Assembly (NCBI GenBank): GCA_963803295.1
Contig: CAWDMC010000027.1
Span: forward strand, 62,001-126,000
From: CAWDMC01 sp963803295
GTDB lineage: Bacteria; Acidobacteriota; Terriglobia; UBA7540
DNA: 64,000 nucleotides
Reading direction: 5' to 3'
Shown: positions 49,483 to 58,915 of the stretch, piece by piece
How the letters are laid out: each line of letters begins with the position of its first letter
Position numbering within the stretch: position 1 is the first letter of the stretch
Made by a program: the position numbers and the translations under genes
The notes under the pieces: model-generated
Seen by the model: the letters and a program-made list of their open reading frames with translations, nothing else
What the model was told of the DNA's origin: nothing
The model's database searches: none

Positions 49483-50571
49483 CTAGTGTGGCGTCCCAGA
49501 TAATTCTTTACAACGCCGGACCTTATCGAGAATGACGTCGGCCGTGGCTCTCCAGATGAAAGGTTTGGGTTGGTGGTTCCAGTGAGCCAACCACTGGTAA
49601 ATGGCACCCTCCAACTCTTGGACGCTACGGAAGGTGCCGCGGCGAATCATGCGCTGGGTAATCAGCCCGAACCAGCGCTCCACCTGATTCAGCCAGGAAC
49701 TGCTGGTAGGGGTGAAATGAAAGTGGAAGCGGCGGCGTTTGCGGGAACTGAGCCAGCGCTGCACCTCCGCGCTCTTGTGCGTCCGGTAGTTGTCCACGAT
49801 CAGGTGAACCTCCAGATCGGGCGGCACTTCCTTTTCCACTTGGCGGAGGAACTTCACAAACTCCCGACCGCGATGACGTGGCAGGCATTGCCCCATGACT
49901 TTGCCGTTCAGGATATTAAAGGCGGCGAACAGGGTGGTGGTCCCATGCCGTTGGTAGTCGTGGGTCTGACGTTCCGGCAAGCCCGGCCGCAAGGGCAGGA
50001 GGGGGGCGGTGCGATCCAGCGCCTGAATTTGGCTCTTCTCATCCAGGCAAAGGACCAAGGCGCGATCCGGTGGATCAAGGTAGAGTCCCACCACATCCCG
50101 GACCTTCTCTTCGAATTTCGGGTCGTTGGAGATCTTAAAGCGCTCCACCCGGTGGGGTTGGATCTCATGACGTTGCCAGACCCGATGCACCATCATGCGC
50201 GAGACCTTCAACTGCCGTGCCAATTCGCGCACGCTCCAGTGGGTGGCGTCCGGCGGTCGCGTTTTCAGGGTGGTGTCCACAATCTTCTGCTCCAGGGGCG
50301 GGGTCAGCTTGGGGCGCGAACGCTGGCGTTTCTGGGGGCGGCGCAGTGCTTCCAGGCCTCCCTGGCGGAAAGCGGTCCGGGTGGCCAGCACGCAGGGACG
50401 GGACAAACCCGTCTGCCGGGCGATGGCGTAGTTGGAAATCCCTTGGCTAGCCAGCAAGAGGGCCTCACATTTCCGGGCCAGCCGTTGCGGGGTGCGACCG
50501 GTTCCCGCCAGGGTCTGCAATTGCTGTTTCTGGTCTTCATTAAGAGTCAATGCTCCTGCACGTTTGAACAT
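49483..50571 (-). CDS. IS630-family DDE transposase
   Basis: An intact 362-residue DDE transposase that moves the element by cut and paste into TA. An N-terminal HTH region (NYAIARQTGLSRPCV, about residues 47-61) and a second winged HTH (WSVRELARQLKVSRMMVHRV, about 112-131) precede the catalytic triad: Asp 177 (LCLDEKSQ), Asp 260 (LIVDNYRTH) and Glu 298 (NQVERWFG). Unusually, the stop codon TAG (49485-49483) is made from the TA target duplicate plus one base of flanking host DNA. The element is otherwise undamaged and may be active. Confidence 0.93.
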   Translation of the reverse strand: MFKRAGALTLNEDQKQQLQTLAGTGRTPQRLARKCEALLLASQGISNYAIARQTGLSRPCVLATRTAFRQGGLEALRRPQKRQRSRPKLTPPLEQKIVDTTLKTRPPDATHWSVRELARQLKVSRMMVHRVWQRHEIQPHRVERFKISNDPKFEEKVRDVVGLYLDPPDRALVLCLDEKSQIQALDRTAPLLPLRPGLPERQTHDYQRHGTTTLFAAFNILNGKVMGQCLPRHRGREFVKFLRQVEKEVPPDLEVHLIVDNYRTHKSAEVQRWLSSRKRRRFHFHFTPTSSSWLNQVERWFGLITQRMIRRGTFRSVQELEGAIYQWLAHWNHQPKPFIWRATADVILDKVRRCKELSGTPH

Positions 50572-50629
50572 GTCCGCATCAAATCACGATCCCGTCATAT
50601 TGTCACTACTTATGTGGGACGGGACACTA
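49484..50629 (-). mobile_element. IS630-family insertion sequence, complete
   Basis: A 1,146-bp element including both TA target duplicates (49484-49485 and 50628-50629). The terminal inverted repeats match over about 19 bp with three mismatches (GTGTGGCGTCCCAGATAA versus GTGTCCCGTCCCACATAA on the complement). It holds one intact transposase that fills most of its length. TA duplication is characteristic of the IS630/Tc1 group. Confidence 0.9.
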
Positions 50630-50986
50630 GATTACCTGATTAACGGCTGCAGGGTCAGTGCCGCCGCCGGCCTGTGAGGTATATCTCAATGCGCAAGGCA
50701 ATGTTTACTCTAGTGGGGCCTGGGTTGGGAACTGGATTTCTGGCGAGTAGCTTCGCGATAGCAAAGACGCCGCAAGGCTGTAGTGTTTGTGGGCCCAGGA
50801 GGTAGCGCCAGGTCAGCAGCCACACTGGAGGAAGCGAGTAACGTGCCGTGACCCCGCCCCTGCCTGCACGCCTGCACTGTAGCGCGCGAAGAGGCGCCGA
50901 CTCGCTGACGCCTCACCACACGGCGTCACACCTTTGTGCAGTTCTCAAGAGCGAGTCTGCGGGTATCTCACAGCTAGCTTTCTGTG
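50630..50986. other. Gap between IS630 element and transketolase gene
   Basis: Apart from a possible 38-residue peptide gene at 50689-50805, no feature was recognised. The gap is GC-rich and lies downstream of both flanking minus-strand genes. Confidence 0.4.
50689..50805 (+). CDS. Possible small exported peptide
   Basis: An ATG with GAGGT 9 nt upstream opens 38 codons beginning MRKAMFTLVGPGLGTGFLAS, with a signal-like hydrophobic core, and ending with two cysteines (GCSVCGPRR). It could be a genuine small protein, the stump of a gene cut by the IS630 insertion nearby, or chance. No family recognised. Confidence 0.2.
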   Translation: MRKAMFTLVGPGLGTGFLASSFAIAKTPQGCSVCGPRR

Positions 50987-52876
50987 CTACCCGAGAGCTT
51001 TTTGGGCTTGCTCGACGATGTGACCAGCCGAGATGCCAAACGCATCGAGCAACTGGGCTGGCTTGCCACTGCGGGGGATATCCTGTACGGCCAGCTTGTA
51101 TACCTTCAGCTGGGTGTCCGCCAGGGCCGCAAGCACGCAATCGCCCAGGCCCCCATGGGCATAATGATCTTCGACGGTGATCACAACCCCGCCCGCGGCC
51201 CGCGCTGCTACCACCAAGCCTTCGCGGTCGATGGGCTTGACGCTGAACAGATCGACCACGCGAGCTGCGATGCCGTTCCTTTGAAGCTCCTCATGGGCCT
51301 TCAGAGCCTCAACCACAGTGACACCGGCTGCCACGATCAGCACTCGATCTCGCTCGCTCTGGCGCAGCACCTTGCATTTGCCGATCGCGAAGGACTCATC
51401 AGGATTGTAGAGAATCGGCGCATTTGGGCGGCCCAGACGCAAGTAGCATGGTCCTTGATGGGAAGCCACAAGCCGGGTGGCGTACCAGGTGCTGACTGCA
51501 TCCGAAGGGTAGAGCACCACGAAGTCCGGTTGTGCCGCCGTCATGGCGATGTCCTCCAGACCCATTTGCGATGGACCGTCTTCACCAATGGATACGCCCA
51601 CGTGAGTCCCGGCCAATTTGATGTTGAGCCGGCTGATCGCCGCCATACGAATGAAGTCGTAGGCACGGGTCAGGAAGCACGCAAAGGTAGAGGCGAAGGC
51701 GATTTTTCCCCGTGCTGCCAACCCCATGGCAACGCCAATCATGTTCTGTTCGGCGATGTAGCCTTGAAAGAAACGGTCGCCGGCCACCTTCTGGAACTCC
51801 TCGGTATGGGTTGAGTTCTTGACATCTCCATCAAGCACCACGATGCGCCGATCCTCTTTGCCGATGGTGGCCAGTGCGTCTCCGAAGGCCTTGCGTGTCG
51901 CTACGGCCTTACCTCCAACTTCATACGGAGGTTTGGCCGCCGGGCCACTCCCGTCCCGTATTCCGCTTTCGCGACTGGCGTCTGTTGTCCTCGCAGTCAC
52001 CGGCATATTCGGCGCCCAAACGCTCTTACCGCCATCAAGATGCTTTTCGAGAACCCTAATGGCTTTCTCCGCCTGATCCGGGGATAGGGGTTTGCCGTGA
52101 TAACCTTCCTTGTCTTCTTCGCCCAGAATTTCCTTTCCTTTGAGGGTACGGGCCAGGACCACAGTGGGATGCCTTTCGTCTTGTGAGGCCTTCTCGTAAG
52201 CCTCAAGCAACTCAGGAATGTCGTGGCCGTCCACGACCAGCGTCTGCCAGCCGAAAGCCTCCCAACGGCGCTGGTAGATATCCAGGTGGTGCTGCAGCAT
52301 GGTGGGTTCGCTCTGTCCAAGGCGGTTGATATCGATGGTGGCGCAGAGATTGCTCACGCCATAATATGACGCCATCTGCGCCCCTTCCCAAACCGATCCT
52401 TCGGCCGACTCGCCGTCACCCATCAAAACGTAAACGCGCTGCTCCGTGCGATCCAGCTTCTTCGAATTAAGGGCGATACCCAGACCGACCGAGAGCCCCT
52501 GTCCCAACGATCCGGTGGCTGCGTCTACGAACGGGAGCCTGGGTGTCGGATGCCCTTCCAGGTCCGATCCAAACTTGCGTAAGCTCAGCAGCTGCTCGCG
52601 AGGAAAGAGTCCGGCTTCAGCCCACGCCGAGTAAAGGATAGGAGCGGCATGCCCCTTCGACAGGACAAAAGCGTCATTGGCTGGATTCTTTGGATCCCGC
52701 GGGTCGTAACGCATGACGGAGAAGAACAGCACCGCCATGATTTCGGCAGCCGACGCACAAGTCGTAGGGTGCCCGCTGCCGGCCTCGGTAGTGGATCGCA
52801 CCGAATCGATGCGTAGCTGCGTGGCTTTTGCCCGCAGTAGTTCGACGGAGCTTCGGCTGGCTGTTTCAGTGGGCAT
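50987..52876 (-). CDS. tkt: Transketolase
   Basis: A single-chain transketolase (629 aa), shorter than the E. coli type and closer to the animal/archaeal-fusion form. It moves two-carbon ketol units in the pentose phosphate pathway and needs thiamine diphosphate. Key motifs: TEAGSGHPTTCAS (about residue 31), SKGHAAPILYSAW (about 75), the cofactor motif GDGESAEGSVWEG to IDIN (about 152-183), and the C-terminal-half GVSIGEDGPSQMGLED (about 420). A non-conserved linker (about 285-320) joins the halves. The ATG follows GGGAGGT. It lies 16 bp after the Gfo/Idh/MocA gene, probably in the same operon. Confidence 0.93.
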   Translation of the reverse strand: MPTETASRSSVELLRAKATQLRIDSVRSTTEAGSGHPTTCASAAEIMAVLFFSVMRYDPRDPKNPANDAFVLSKGHAAPILYSAWAEAGLFPREQLLSLRKFGSDLEGHPTPRLPFVDAATGSLGQGLSVGLGIALNSKKLDRTEQRVYVLMGDGESAEGSVWEGAQMASYYGVSNLCATIDINRLGQSEPTMLQHHLDIYQRRWEAFGWQTLVVDGHDIPELLEAYEKASQDERHPTVVLARTLKGKEILGEEDKEGYHGKPLSPDQAEKAIRVLEKHLDGGKSVWAPNMPVTARTTDASRESGIRDGSGPAAKPPYEVGGKAVATRKAFGDALATIGKEDRRIVVLDGDVKNSTHTEEFQKVAGDRFFQGYIAEQNMIGVAMGLAARGKIAFASTFACFLTRAYDFIRMAAISRLNIKLAGTHVGVSIGEDGPSQMGLEDIAMTAAQPDFVVLYPSDAVSTWYATRLVASHQGPCYLRLGRPNAPILYNPDESFAIGKCKVLRQSERDRVLIVAAGVTVVEALKAHEELQRNGIAARVVDLFSVKPIDREGLVVAARAAGGVVITVEDHYAHGGLGDCVLAALADTQLKVYKLAVQDIPRSGKPAQLLDAFGISAGHIVEQAQKALG

Positions 52877-52892
52877 GGATTACCTCCCTTTG

Positions 52893-54014
52893 TTACCTTT
52901 TGCCCGTGGGTGAGGCTACTTCAACCGTTTCCGGCGGCTTGACTGTGGGCAGCTTTATCTCGCGCTCGATACTGGGACGTTCGGGAGGAGCTTCCTTATC
53001 GACTGCCACAGCCTGGCCCGACTGCAGCGAAGTCATGATGGCGCGAATGATTCGAACATCAGCCAGTCCTTCTTTTCCGGAGGGCTGAGGGTCTTTGTTC
53101 TCGAGAATGCATTGGGAGAAATACAGTAGCTCGGCACCAAACTGATCGTGCTTGGGATAGTGCTTCTTTTGGGTCTTGCCATCCACCGTCAAATAAGCCT
53201 TTATCTCGTCGTGGTAGGTGTAGCCAGGTTCCAGCCGCAGATCTCCTTTCGTCCCCACTACCTGATACATGTCGGTTGCAGCTGTTCCAAAACTGCACGT
53301 GAAAGAAGCGAGTCGGCCACCAGGGAAGTTAAGGAGAGCGGAGACGGCTTCCGGAACTTCCTGGAAACGGGAGTCCCGACCTTGCGCCTTGAAGGCCATC
53401 ACTTCCGTGGGCTCATCCTGGAACAAATAGCGGGCCGCATTGATGCAGTACACTCCCATATCCATCAGCGGACCGCCGCCCAAGTCGCGCTTTAGGCGGA
53501 CGTTACCTTCTGCTACCGATTGCGTAAATGTGGAGTTGAAGAAGCGTGTCTCCCCGATTCTGCCCGACTTGATGGTCTCAATCGCCTCCAGATTCGCCTC
53601 CTCGAAATGCAGCCGGTAGGCGATCATCAGCTTGACCTTGCCTTCTTCAGCAGCTTCGAGCATTTCCATGCAGTCCAGCGTCGTTTTGGCCATGGGTTTT
53701 TCGCACAGCACGTGTACACCAGCCTGAGCCGCCCGCACCGTATAGTCCCGATGGTGGCTGTTCGGTAACGCGATATAAACGGCGTCGATTTCACCACTCG
53801 ACAGCAACCCTTCATACTCTTCGTAACTGGCGGTGCGCTTCACATCGTATTTGCGACTCAGTTCTGCGGCCTTTTTGGCATCATCCGTGACCAGGGCCAC
53901 GAGTTCGGAATTACTGGCATTAGCAAAGGCAGGCAGGACGGCCTCCTGCGCGATCCAACCGAGGCCTACCACGGCATAGCGGACCTTGCCACGCGACGAC
54001 TTATCGATGGTCAT
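52893..54014 (-). CDS. Gfo/Idh/MocA-family oxidoreductase
   Basis: An NAD(P)-dependent sugar or inositol dehydrogenase of the Gfo/Idh/MocA family (373 aa). The N-terminal Rossmann fold has VGLGWIAQEAVLPAF (about residue 17), and the catalytic lysine motif is CEKPMAKTT (about 104). The C-terminal alpha/beta domain includes DLGGGPLMDMGVYCINAARY (about 175). The glucose-fructose-oxidoreductase-like subgroup is likely. ATG at 54014 has GAAGGAGG just upstream; a longer in-frame start at 54080 lacks one. It is first in a probable two-gene operon with transketolase. The substrate is unknown. Confidence 0.88.
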   Translation of the reverse strand: MTIDKSSRGKVRYAVVGLGWIAQEAVLPAFANASNSELVALVTDDAKKAAELSRKYDVKRTASYEEYEGLLSSGEIDAVYIALPNSHHRDYTVRAAQAGVHVLCEKPMAKTTLDCMEMLEAAEEGKVKLMIAYRLHFEEANLEAIETIKSGRIGETRFFNSTFTQSVAEGNVRLKRDLGGGPLMDMGVYCINAARYLFQDEPTEVMAFKAQGRDSRFQEVPEAVSALLNFPGGRLASFTCSFGTAATDMYQVVGTKGDLRLEPGYTYHDEIKAYLTVDGKTQKKHYPKHDQFGAELLYFSQCILENKDPQPSGKEGLADVRIIRAIMTSLQSGQAVAVDKEAPPERPSIEREIKLPTVKPPETVEVASPTGKR

Positions 54015-54335
54015 AGTTCCTCCTTCGACCAGGTGCCCCCCTGTTTCTTGGATTAACTTCAGGAGCGCGAGGGTCAGCAACGAAGGGCCGTGCTGACTTT
54101 TGTTCGCGGCATATGCGGCATATGGCGTATCGTATATTGTGGGAATAAGAGCCGAATCTCTGCGGGGGCATTCCTGTGGGCAGCCCGATTGACGGGCGGC
54201 AAATCACCGACTCTACGACGGCCCAACATTTTCGAACCGGGAAAGCATCATCCTGCCTTATAACGATCTGGGTCCCGATCAGCCGTTACCAATGTGGACC
54301 GAAAGATCATCTAAATAACTATCAGGTCTACCGGA

Positions 54336-54344
54336 TGATATAAT
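54336..54344 (+). promoter_or_regulatory. Extended -10 promoter of the ExeA-like gene
   Basis: TGATATAAT is a perfect extended -10 box. No good -35 is seen. Transcription would begin near 54351, about 15 nt before the GTG start at 54366, leaving just enough room for GGAGG (54357-54361). The remaining gap 54015-54335 has no recognised feature. Confidence 0.45.
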
Positions 54345-54365
54345 GCCTCCACCGCGGAGGATGGC

Positions 54366-56309
54366 GTGACTGTGGACTCGACCGGCACGATCCGCTTATC
54401 AGAGCCGAGTTGGTCGCTGTCAGCAGCTTGGAAGACCAGGGGAAGCATGTTTCTCAACTACTACGGACTCAAGGAGCAACCTTTCGGTGTCACTCCCGAC
54501 CCTCGTTATCTATACGAGAACCCGGCACGTCGGGAGGCGCTTGCGACGCTCATTTATGGGATTGAGCAAAGCAGGGGGTTCCTGGCCCTGGTCGGGGCGC
54601 CGGGAATGGGAAAGACCACTCTGCTCTTTCAGCTCCTCGACCAGTTGCGCGATTCCGCTCGCACGGCCTTCCTCTTCCATACGCAGTGCAACTCGCGGGA
54701 ACTCTTCCGTTATCTTCTGGCCGACCTGGGGATCGAGCCACGCGACGAGAATCCCGACCAAATGCACGCGCGGTTGAACGACATGCTGCTCGCCGAGGCC
54801 AAAGCGGGCAGGCATTGTGTGGTCATTATTGACGAGGCACAAAATCTGGACGAGTCTACCTTGGAAGCCGTGCGGCTACTTTCGAACTTTGAGACGCCGC
54901 GAGCAAAGCTTCTGCAAATCATTCTAGCCGGTCAGCCACGGCTGGCAGAAAAGCTGGCAAGCCCAGGCCTCCTTCAACTGCGCCAACGCATTTCCCAACT
55001 GGCCCACCTAGAGCCATTCTCAACCGCGGAGACGTCGGAATATATCGAACATCGGCTTGGGGTGGCTGGCCGCAAGGGGCCGCCCATATTCGCGCCAAAG
55101 GCTCTGGCCCTGATCGCAAGCATCAGCCAGGGAATCCCTCGAAACATAAATACCCTTTGCTTTAATGCTCTTTCCCTCGGTTATGCTCTGCGAAAGCAGG
55201 TCATCGACCGAGAAGTGGTGCAGGAAGTGGCTAGTGATTTAAGTTTGGACTCATTCTGCCCGCCCGGTTCACTTGAGGGTCGCATTCTTCCTTCGGTCGC
55301 TCAGTCCGGCCCGGTTTTTTCTGATCAGCACTCAAGTGTCATATTGCGAGCGGCGGAGGCGGTGCCCTACCAGCCCAACCTGGCGCCAGTCGACTCACCA
55401 GGGCGGATCGCCGATAAGCCTGTTGTCTCGTCGCCCCCTATTACGCCGGTTCCAGACGTTCAAGGGTTGATGGTCTCCAGTTACAACTCGCGCTCGCGCT
55501 ATATCGACTGGCCTCTTCGCATTGGAGTCGCGAGTCTCGTCACCATTCTTGTCGCTGGCCTTTGGTATTTCACCCGAATTCCGCACGATCTGGGGACCGC
55601 AGGAAATCCAGTCGGCGTTGAGGTCCACGCCCAGGCGCTAGTTCGGCCCCAGGACATCAAGCCGCCGGCTATGAACCGCCCCAAGCCGGCGCCCGCGGGT
55701 CAAGTAGGTAATACGGACCGGGCCCAAAGCCCACCTGAAGAGTCAAAGTCCTTGGCCGAGGTTGCCGCGAAGTTAAAAAAGCGGAAGCATTTGCAACGTT
55801 CGACAGCCGGCGCAAGGGTGGAATCTCCACCGACACCCGGTGAATTACCCGGTTCGGTTCGAGTGACTTCGAATGTGCCTGGAGTCGAAATTATCGTGGA
55901 CGGCGAGGCGAATCCATCCTGGACTGCCCCTTACAATTTCCAACTTTGGCCTGGCACACATCGAATTGCTATAAGGCGACCCGGCTATGACCGCGCCGAG
56001 CAAGTGATTCGCGTCGCCGCTGGAACGGAACAGATGGTGCGGCTGTCTCTTATCGAGACGGCTCACGCCCAGGCGATTAAAACGAGGCATGATGCCGGCA
56101 TCGGCAGTGGAGAGATCGACATCATTACCGATCCCCCAGGCCTTGAGGCTCTGATCGACGGCACATCGGCTGGCTTGACTCCTGTTCAATACCTCACCAA
56201 GGCTGGACAACATGCCTGCAAAGTGATTCCACCACCGGGTAAGGGAGGGTGGGAGTCGCCCTGCAGCTTGATGGCAGGCGAGGTCCTTAAAAAGAAATTG
56301 AGCTGGTAA
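54366..56309 (+). CDS. ExeA-like AAA ATPase fused to PEGA domains
   Basis: A 647-residue membrane protein. The N-terminal ATPase resembles ExeA/GspA (NYYGLKEQPFGVTPDP, residues 31-46): Walker A GAPGMGKTT (77-85), Walker B VVIIDEAQ (151-158), and the sensor segment LAGQPRLAEKL. A single membrane helix follows (about 382-402). The periplasmic C terminus has two PEGA domains (GSVRVTSNVPGVEIIVDGEA, about 495; GEIDIITDPPGLEALIDG, about 580). ExeA-type ATPases help assemble secretin channels through peptidoglycan; PEGA domains bind surface layers or glycans. The GTG at 54366 is preferred because of GGAGG and the promoter; Met 28 (54447) is where relatives begin. Confidence 0.85.
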   Translation: MTVDSTGTIRLSEPSWSLSAAWKTRGSMFLNYYGLKEQPFGVTPDPRYLYENPARREALATLIYGIEQSRGFLALVGAPGMGKTTLLFQLLDQLRDSARTAFLFHTQCNSRELFRYLLADLGIEPRDENPDQMHARLNDMLLAEAKAGRHCVVIIDEAQNLDESTLEAVRLLSNFETPRAKLLQIILAGQPRLAEKLASPGLLQLRQRISQLAHLEPFSTAETSEYIEHRLGVAGRKGPPIFAPKALALIASISQGIPRNINTLCFNALSLGYALRKQVIDREVVQEVASDLSLDSFCPPGSLEGRILPSVAQSGPVFSDQHSSVILRAAEAVPYQPNLAPVDSPGRIADKPVVSSPPITPVPDVQGLMVSSYNSRSRYIDWPLRIGVASLVTILVAGLWYFTRIPHDLGTAGNPVGVEVHAQALVRPQDIKPPAMNRPKPAPAGQVGNTDRAQSPPEESKSLAEVAAKLKKRKHLQRSTAGARVESPPTPGELPGSVRVTSNVPGVEIIVDGEANPSWTAPYNFQLWPGTHRIAIRRPGYDRAEQVIRVAAGTEQMVRLSLIETAHAQAIKTRHDAGIGSGEIDIITDPPGLEALIDGTSAGLTPVQYLTKAGQHACKVIPPPGKGGWESPCSLMAGEVLKKKLSW

Positions 56310-56349
56310 CACCGGCGAGGACATTCTATCGCGCCGCCCCTCGGGATTG

Positions 56350-56604
56350 TCAGCGGTCCTCTTTCAGTTTATTTATCTCTCTCTGGAGCTCTTCCGCAGC
56401 GAGGAACGTAATGCGATCCAGGCTGTCAAGATGAGCGCCAGACGCAACACGGTGGCAAATGATCCGACCGTGATCGGCATGGGCTTCAGCTGTCGGGAAG
56501 TCAGGATTGACCCACTCCGAACCACCGAAAACTCCTCTCTCCAAGTGGTATAGGGATGCATCGAGGCGGCTTCCTGCCCCTTCTTTCTCATCCTGACCCC
56601 TCAC
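56350..56604 (-). CDS. Possible small hypothetical protein
   Basis: An 84-codon frame in the gap between the ExeA-like and PoxB-like genes. The last 25 residues (LAAEELQREINKLKEDR) have a convincing amphipathic, coiled-coil-like pattern; the rest is unremarkable. No clear ribosome site is seen. It may be a genuine small protein or chance; other frames here are equally open. Confidence 0.25.
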   Translation of the reverse strand: MRGQDEKEGAGSRLDASLYHLERGVFGGSEWVNPDFPTAEAHADHGRIICHRVASGAHLDSLDRITFLAAEELQREINKLKEDR

Positions 56605-56665
56605 CCTGCTTAAATTAATCCAAGAAACAGGGAGACATGAAGACTCATAGGATGGAGTGACGACT

Positions 56666-58456
56666 ATGGCCGAAACGGTTGGCGATTTTCTTTTGAGACG
56701 ACTGTCGGAGTGGGGAGTGCGGCGAATTTACGGGTACCCGGGCGACGGTATTAACGGGATCGTCGGAGCTTTCGACCGTGCCCGTGATCAGATCGAATTC
56801 GTGCAGGTCCGTCACGAGGAGATGGCCGCCTTCATGGCCTGTGCCCACGCCAAGTTTACGGGTGAGGTCGGCGTTTGCGTGGCAACTTCAGGACCAGGAG
56901 CAATCCATCTGCTAAACGGCTTGTACGACGCGAAGATGGACCACGTGCCGGTGGTCGCCATTGTCGGGCAGCAGGCCCGAGCCGCGCTTGGCGGAAGTTA
57001 TCAGCAGGAAGTGGACCTCCTCTCTCTTTTTAAGGATGTTGCCCACGAATACGTGCAGATGGCCACAGTGCCCGCGCAGATGCGTCACCTCGTAGATCGT
57101 GCGGTGCGCATTGCCCTGACTGAGCGCACGGTGACCTGCATCATCGTGCCTAATGATCTGCAGGAGATGGCGGCGGTTGAGATGCCCAAGCACGCCCACG
57201 GAACCGTTCACTCGGGTACCGGTTATTCTCAACCACGCATAGTACCCGTCGAAGAGGACCTCGTCAGGGCCGCGAACGTTCTCAATGCCGGCGAGAAGAT
57301 TGCGATGCTAGTGGGTGCCGGATCCCTTCATGCCACCGATGAAGTCATAGAGGTGGCCCAACTTCTCGGGGCCGGGGTCGCCAAGGCCTTGCTAGGCAAG
57401 GCGGTAGTACCCGATGACCTACCCTATGTTACCGGCTCCATCGGTTTGCTGGGAACCGAACCCAGCTATGACATGATGATGGATTGCGACACGCTGCTGA
57501 TGGTAGGCACGAGCTTTCCCTACTCGGAGTTCCTTCCCAAAGAAGGACAGGCACGCGCGGTCCAGATCGATATCGATGGCCGGATGTTAGGAATACGTTA
57601 TCCCAACGAGGTCGACCTGGTGGGCGACAGTGCCGAAACGCTGCGTGCTCTGATCCCGTATCTCAAACCCAAGGAAAACCGTTCCTGGCGCGAGGGCATC
57701 GAGAAGGACGTTCACGAGTGGTGGAAACTCCTCAAGGAGAGGTCCATGGATGAGGCCAATCCTGTCAACCCCCAGCGTGTGTTCTGGGAACTTTCTCCGC
57801 GGCTCCCCGAAAATTGCATACTCAGCTCCGATTCCGGATCGGCGGCTAACTGGTTCGCCCGTGACCTTAAAATTCGACGGGGCATGATGGCCACACTATC
57901 CGGGAATCTTGCCACCATGGGGCCCGGCGTACCCTACGCCGTCGCGGCCAAGTTTGCCTACCCGGAACGCGTCGCCATTGCGCTGGTAGGCGACGGCGCC
58001 ATGCAGATGAACGGCAACAACAGTCTCATTACCATCGCCAAATACTGGAACACCTGGAGCGATCCACGATTGATCGTTCTCGTGCTTCACAACAATGACC
58101 TGAATCAGGTCACCTGGGAGCAGCGGGCCCTGGCCGGCGACCCGAAGTTCGAGGGATCGCAAAACCTGCCAAACTTCGACTATGCCCGCTACGCGGAAGC
58201 CCTTGGGCTAAAGGGAATTGTAGTTGACAATCCCGATGAGGTGGGACGGGCGTGGGATGAGGCGCTGGCCGCCAGCCGTCCGGTGGTGATCGACGCCATC
58301 ACCGATCCGGACGTGCCGCCTCTTCCGCCGCATATCACGCTCGAGCAAGCTAAGGCCTATGCATCCGCGCTCTGGAAGGGCGACCCCAATGAACGGGGCA
58401 TCCTCCGCCAAACCTTCCGGGAGATGGTTGACGCGATCTTACCGCACCGGAATTAG
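56666..58456 (+). CDS. Thiamine-diphosphate enzyme, PoxB-like pyruvate oxidase/dehydrogenase
   Basis: A 596-residue TPP-dependent enzyme of the pyruvate oxidase/acetolactate synthase group. Order: N-terminal PYR domain with catalytic Glu in VRHEEMAAFMA (about residue 52) and SGPGAIHLLNGLYDAKMDHVP, a central nucleotide-binding-like domain (about 190-330), and a C-terminal PP domain with GDGAMQMNGNNSL to HNNDLNQVTW (about 445-485). PoxB-type enzymes decarboxylate pyruvate to acetate and pass electrons to quinone; acetolactate synthase is a less likely alternative. ATG at 56666 has GGAG 8 nt upstream; the GTG at 56657 overlaps that site. It overlaps the CheY-like gene end by 4 bp. Confidence 0.87.
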   Translation: MAETVGDFLLRRLSEWGVRRIYGYPGDGINGIVGAFDRARDQIEFVQVRHEEMAAFMACAHAKFTGEVGVCVATSGPGAIHLLNGLYDAKMDHVPVVAIVGQQARAALGGSYQQEVDLLSLFKDVAHEYVQMATVPAQMRHLVDRAVRIALTERTVTCIIVPNDLQEMAAVEMPKHAHGTVHSGTGYSQPRIVPVEEDLVRAANVLNAGEKIAMLVGAGSLHATDEVIEVAQLLGAGVAKALLGKAVVPDDLPYVTGSIGLLGTEPSYDMMMDCDTLLMVGTSFPYSEFLPKEGQARAVQIDIDGRMLGIRYPNEVDLVGDSAETLRALIPYLKPKENRSWREGIEKDVHEWWKLLKERSMDEANPVNPQRVFWELSPRLPENCILSSDSGSAANWFARDLKIRRGMMATLSGNLATMGPGVPYAVAAKFAYPERVAIALVGDGAMQMNGNNSLITIAKYWNTWSDPRLIVLVLHNNDLNQVTWEQRALAGDPKFEGSQNLPNFDYARYAEALGLKGIVVDNPDEVGRAWDEALAASRPVVIDAITDPDVPPLPPHITLEQAKAYASALWKGDPNERGILRQTFREMVDAILPHRN

Positions 58457-58854
58457 CGAGGTGAGGACTTTGGACCGTTGCGAGATCCTCGCTCTGCGAG
58501 GATACGACCGATTTCCGCAATCAATATATCGGGAACGCAAGGCTTAGCGAGGGAAGCTTCGCAACCAACGGCCGATGCCAAGTCGTCACCGTACGCCGAC
58601 AAAATGACAACAGGGATGTGTTTGGTCTTTTCATCGGTTTTCAGCCGATGCGTTGCGTCCCAGCCGCTGACAACGGGAAGCGAGAGATCCATAATAATCA
58701 GGTCTGGCTGAAGCTCGAACGCCTTGTCCAAGCCCTCCTGTCCATCGCTTGCTAAACTAACCCGGTATCCCTCCTCGGAGAGAAAGTAGGCGAATAATTC
58801 CAGGTTGTCTTTGGAGTCGTCCACAATCAAGATATGCTCGCTCTCATTGTCCAT
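58453..58854 (-). CDS. CheY-like single-domain response regulator
   Basis: A 133-residue receiver-only protein: acidic pair Asp 12/Asp 13 (LIVDDSKDN), phosphoacceptor Asp 56 (LIIMDLSLP), conserved Ser/Thr in VVILSAYG, and Lys in SLAKPCVP. There is no output domain, so it probably acts by protein contact or phosphotransfer. The ATG follows AAGGA. It is the last gene of a signalling operon after the hybrid kinase (61 bp gap). Confidence 0.92.
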   Translation of the reverse strand: MDNESEHILIVDDSKDNLELFAYFLSEEGYRVSLASDGQEGLDKAFELQPDLIIMDLSLPVVSGWDATHRLKTDEKTKHIPVVILSAYGDDLASAVGCEASLAKPCVPDILIAEIGRILAERGSRNGPKSSPR

Positions 58855-58915
58855 AGCGTTGTCCTTTTTGCATTCGAGTATGGCGCCGTACCGAGCCCCC
58901 TGTCGAGTCCATCGG

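Noticed and set aside
53148..53495. Plus-strand frame opposite the Gfo/Idh/MocA gene
   Set aside because: A shadow of an intact, well-supported gene on the other strand.
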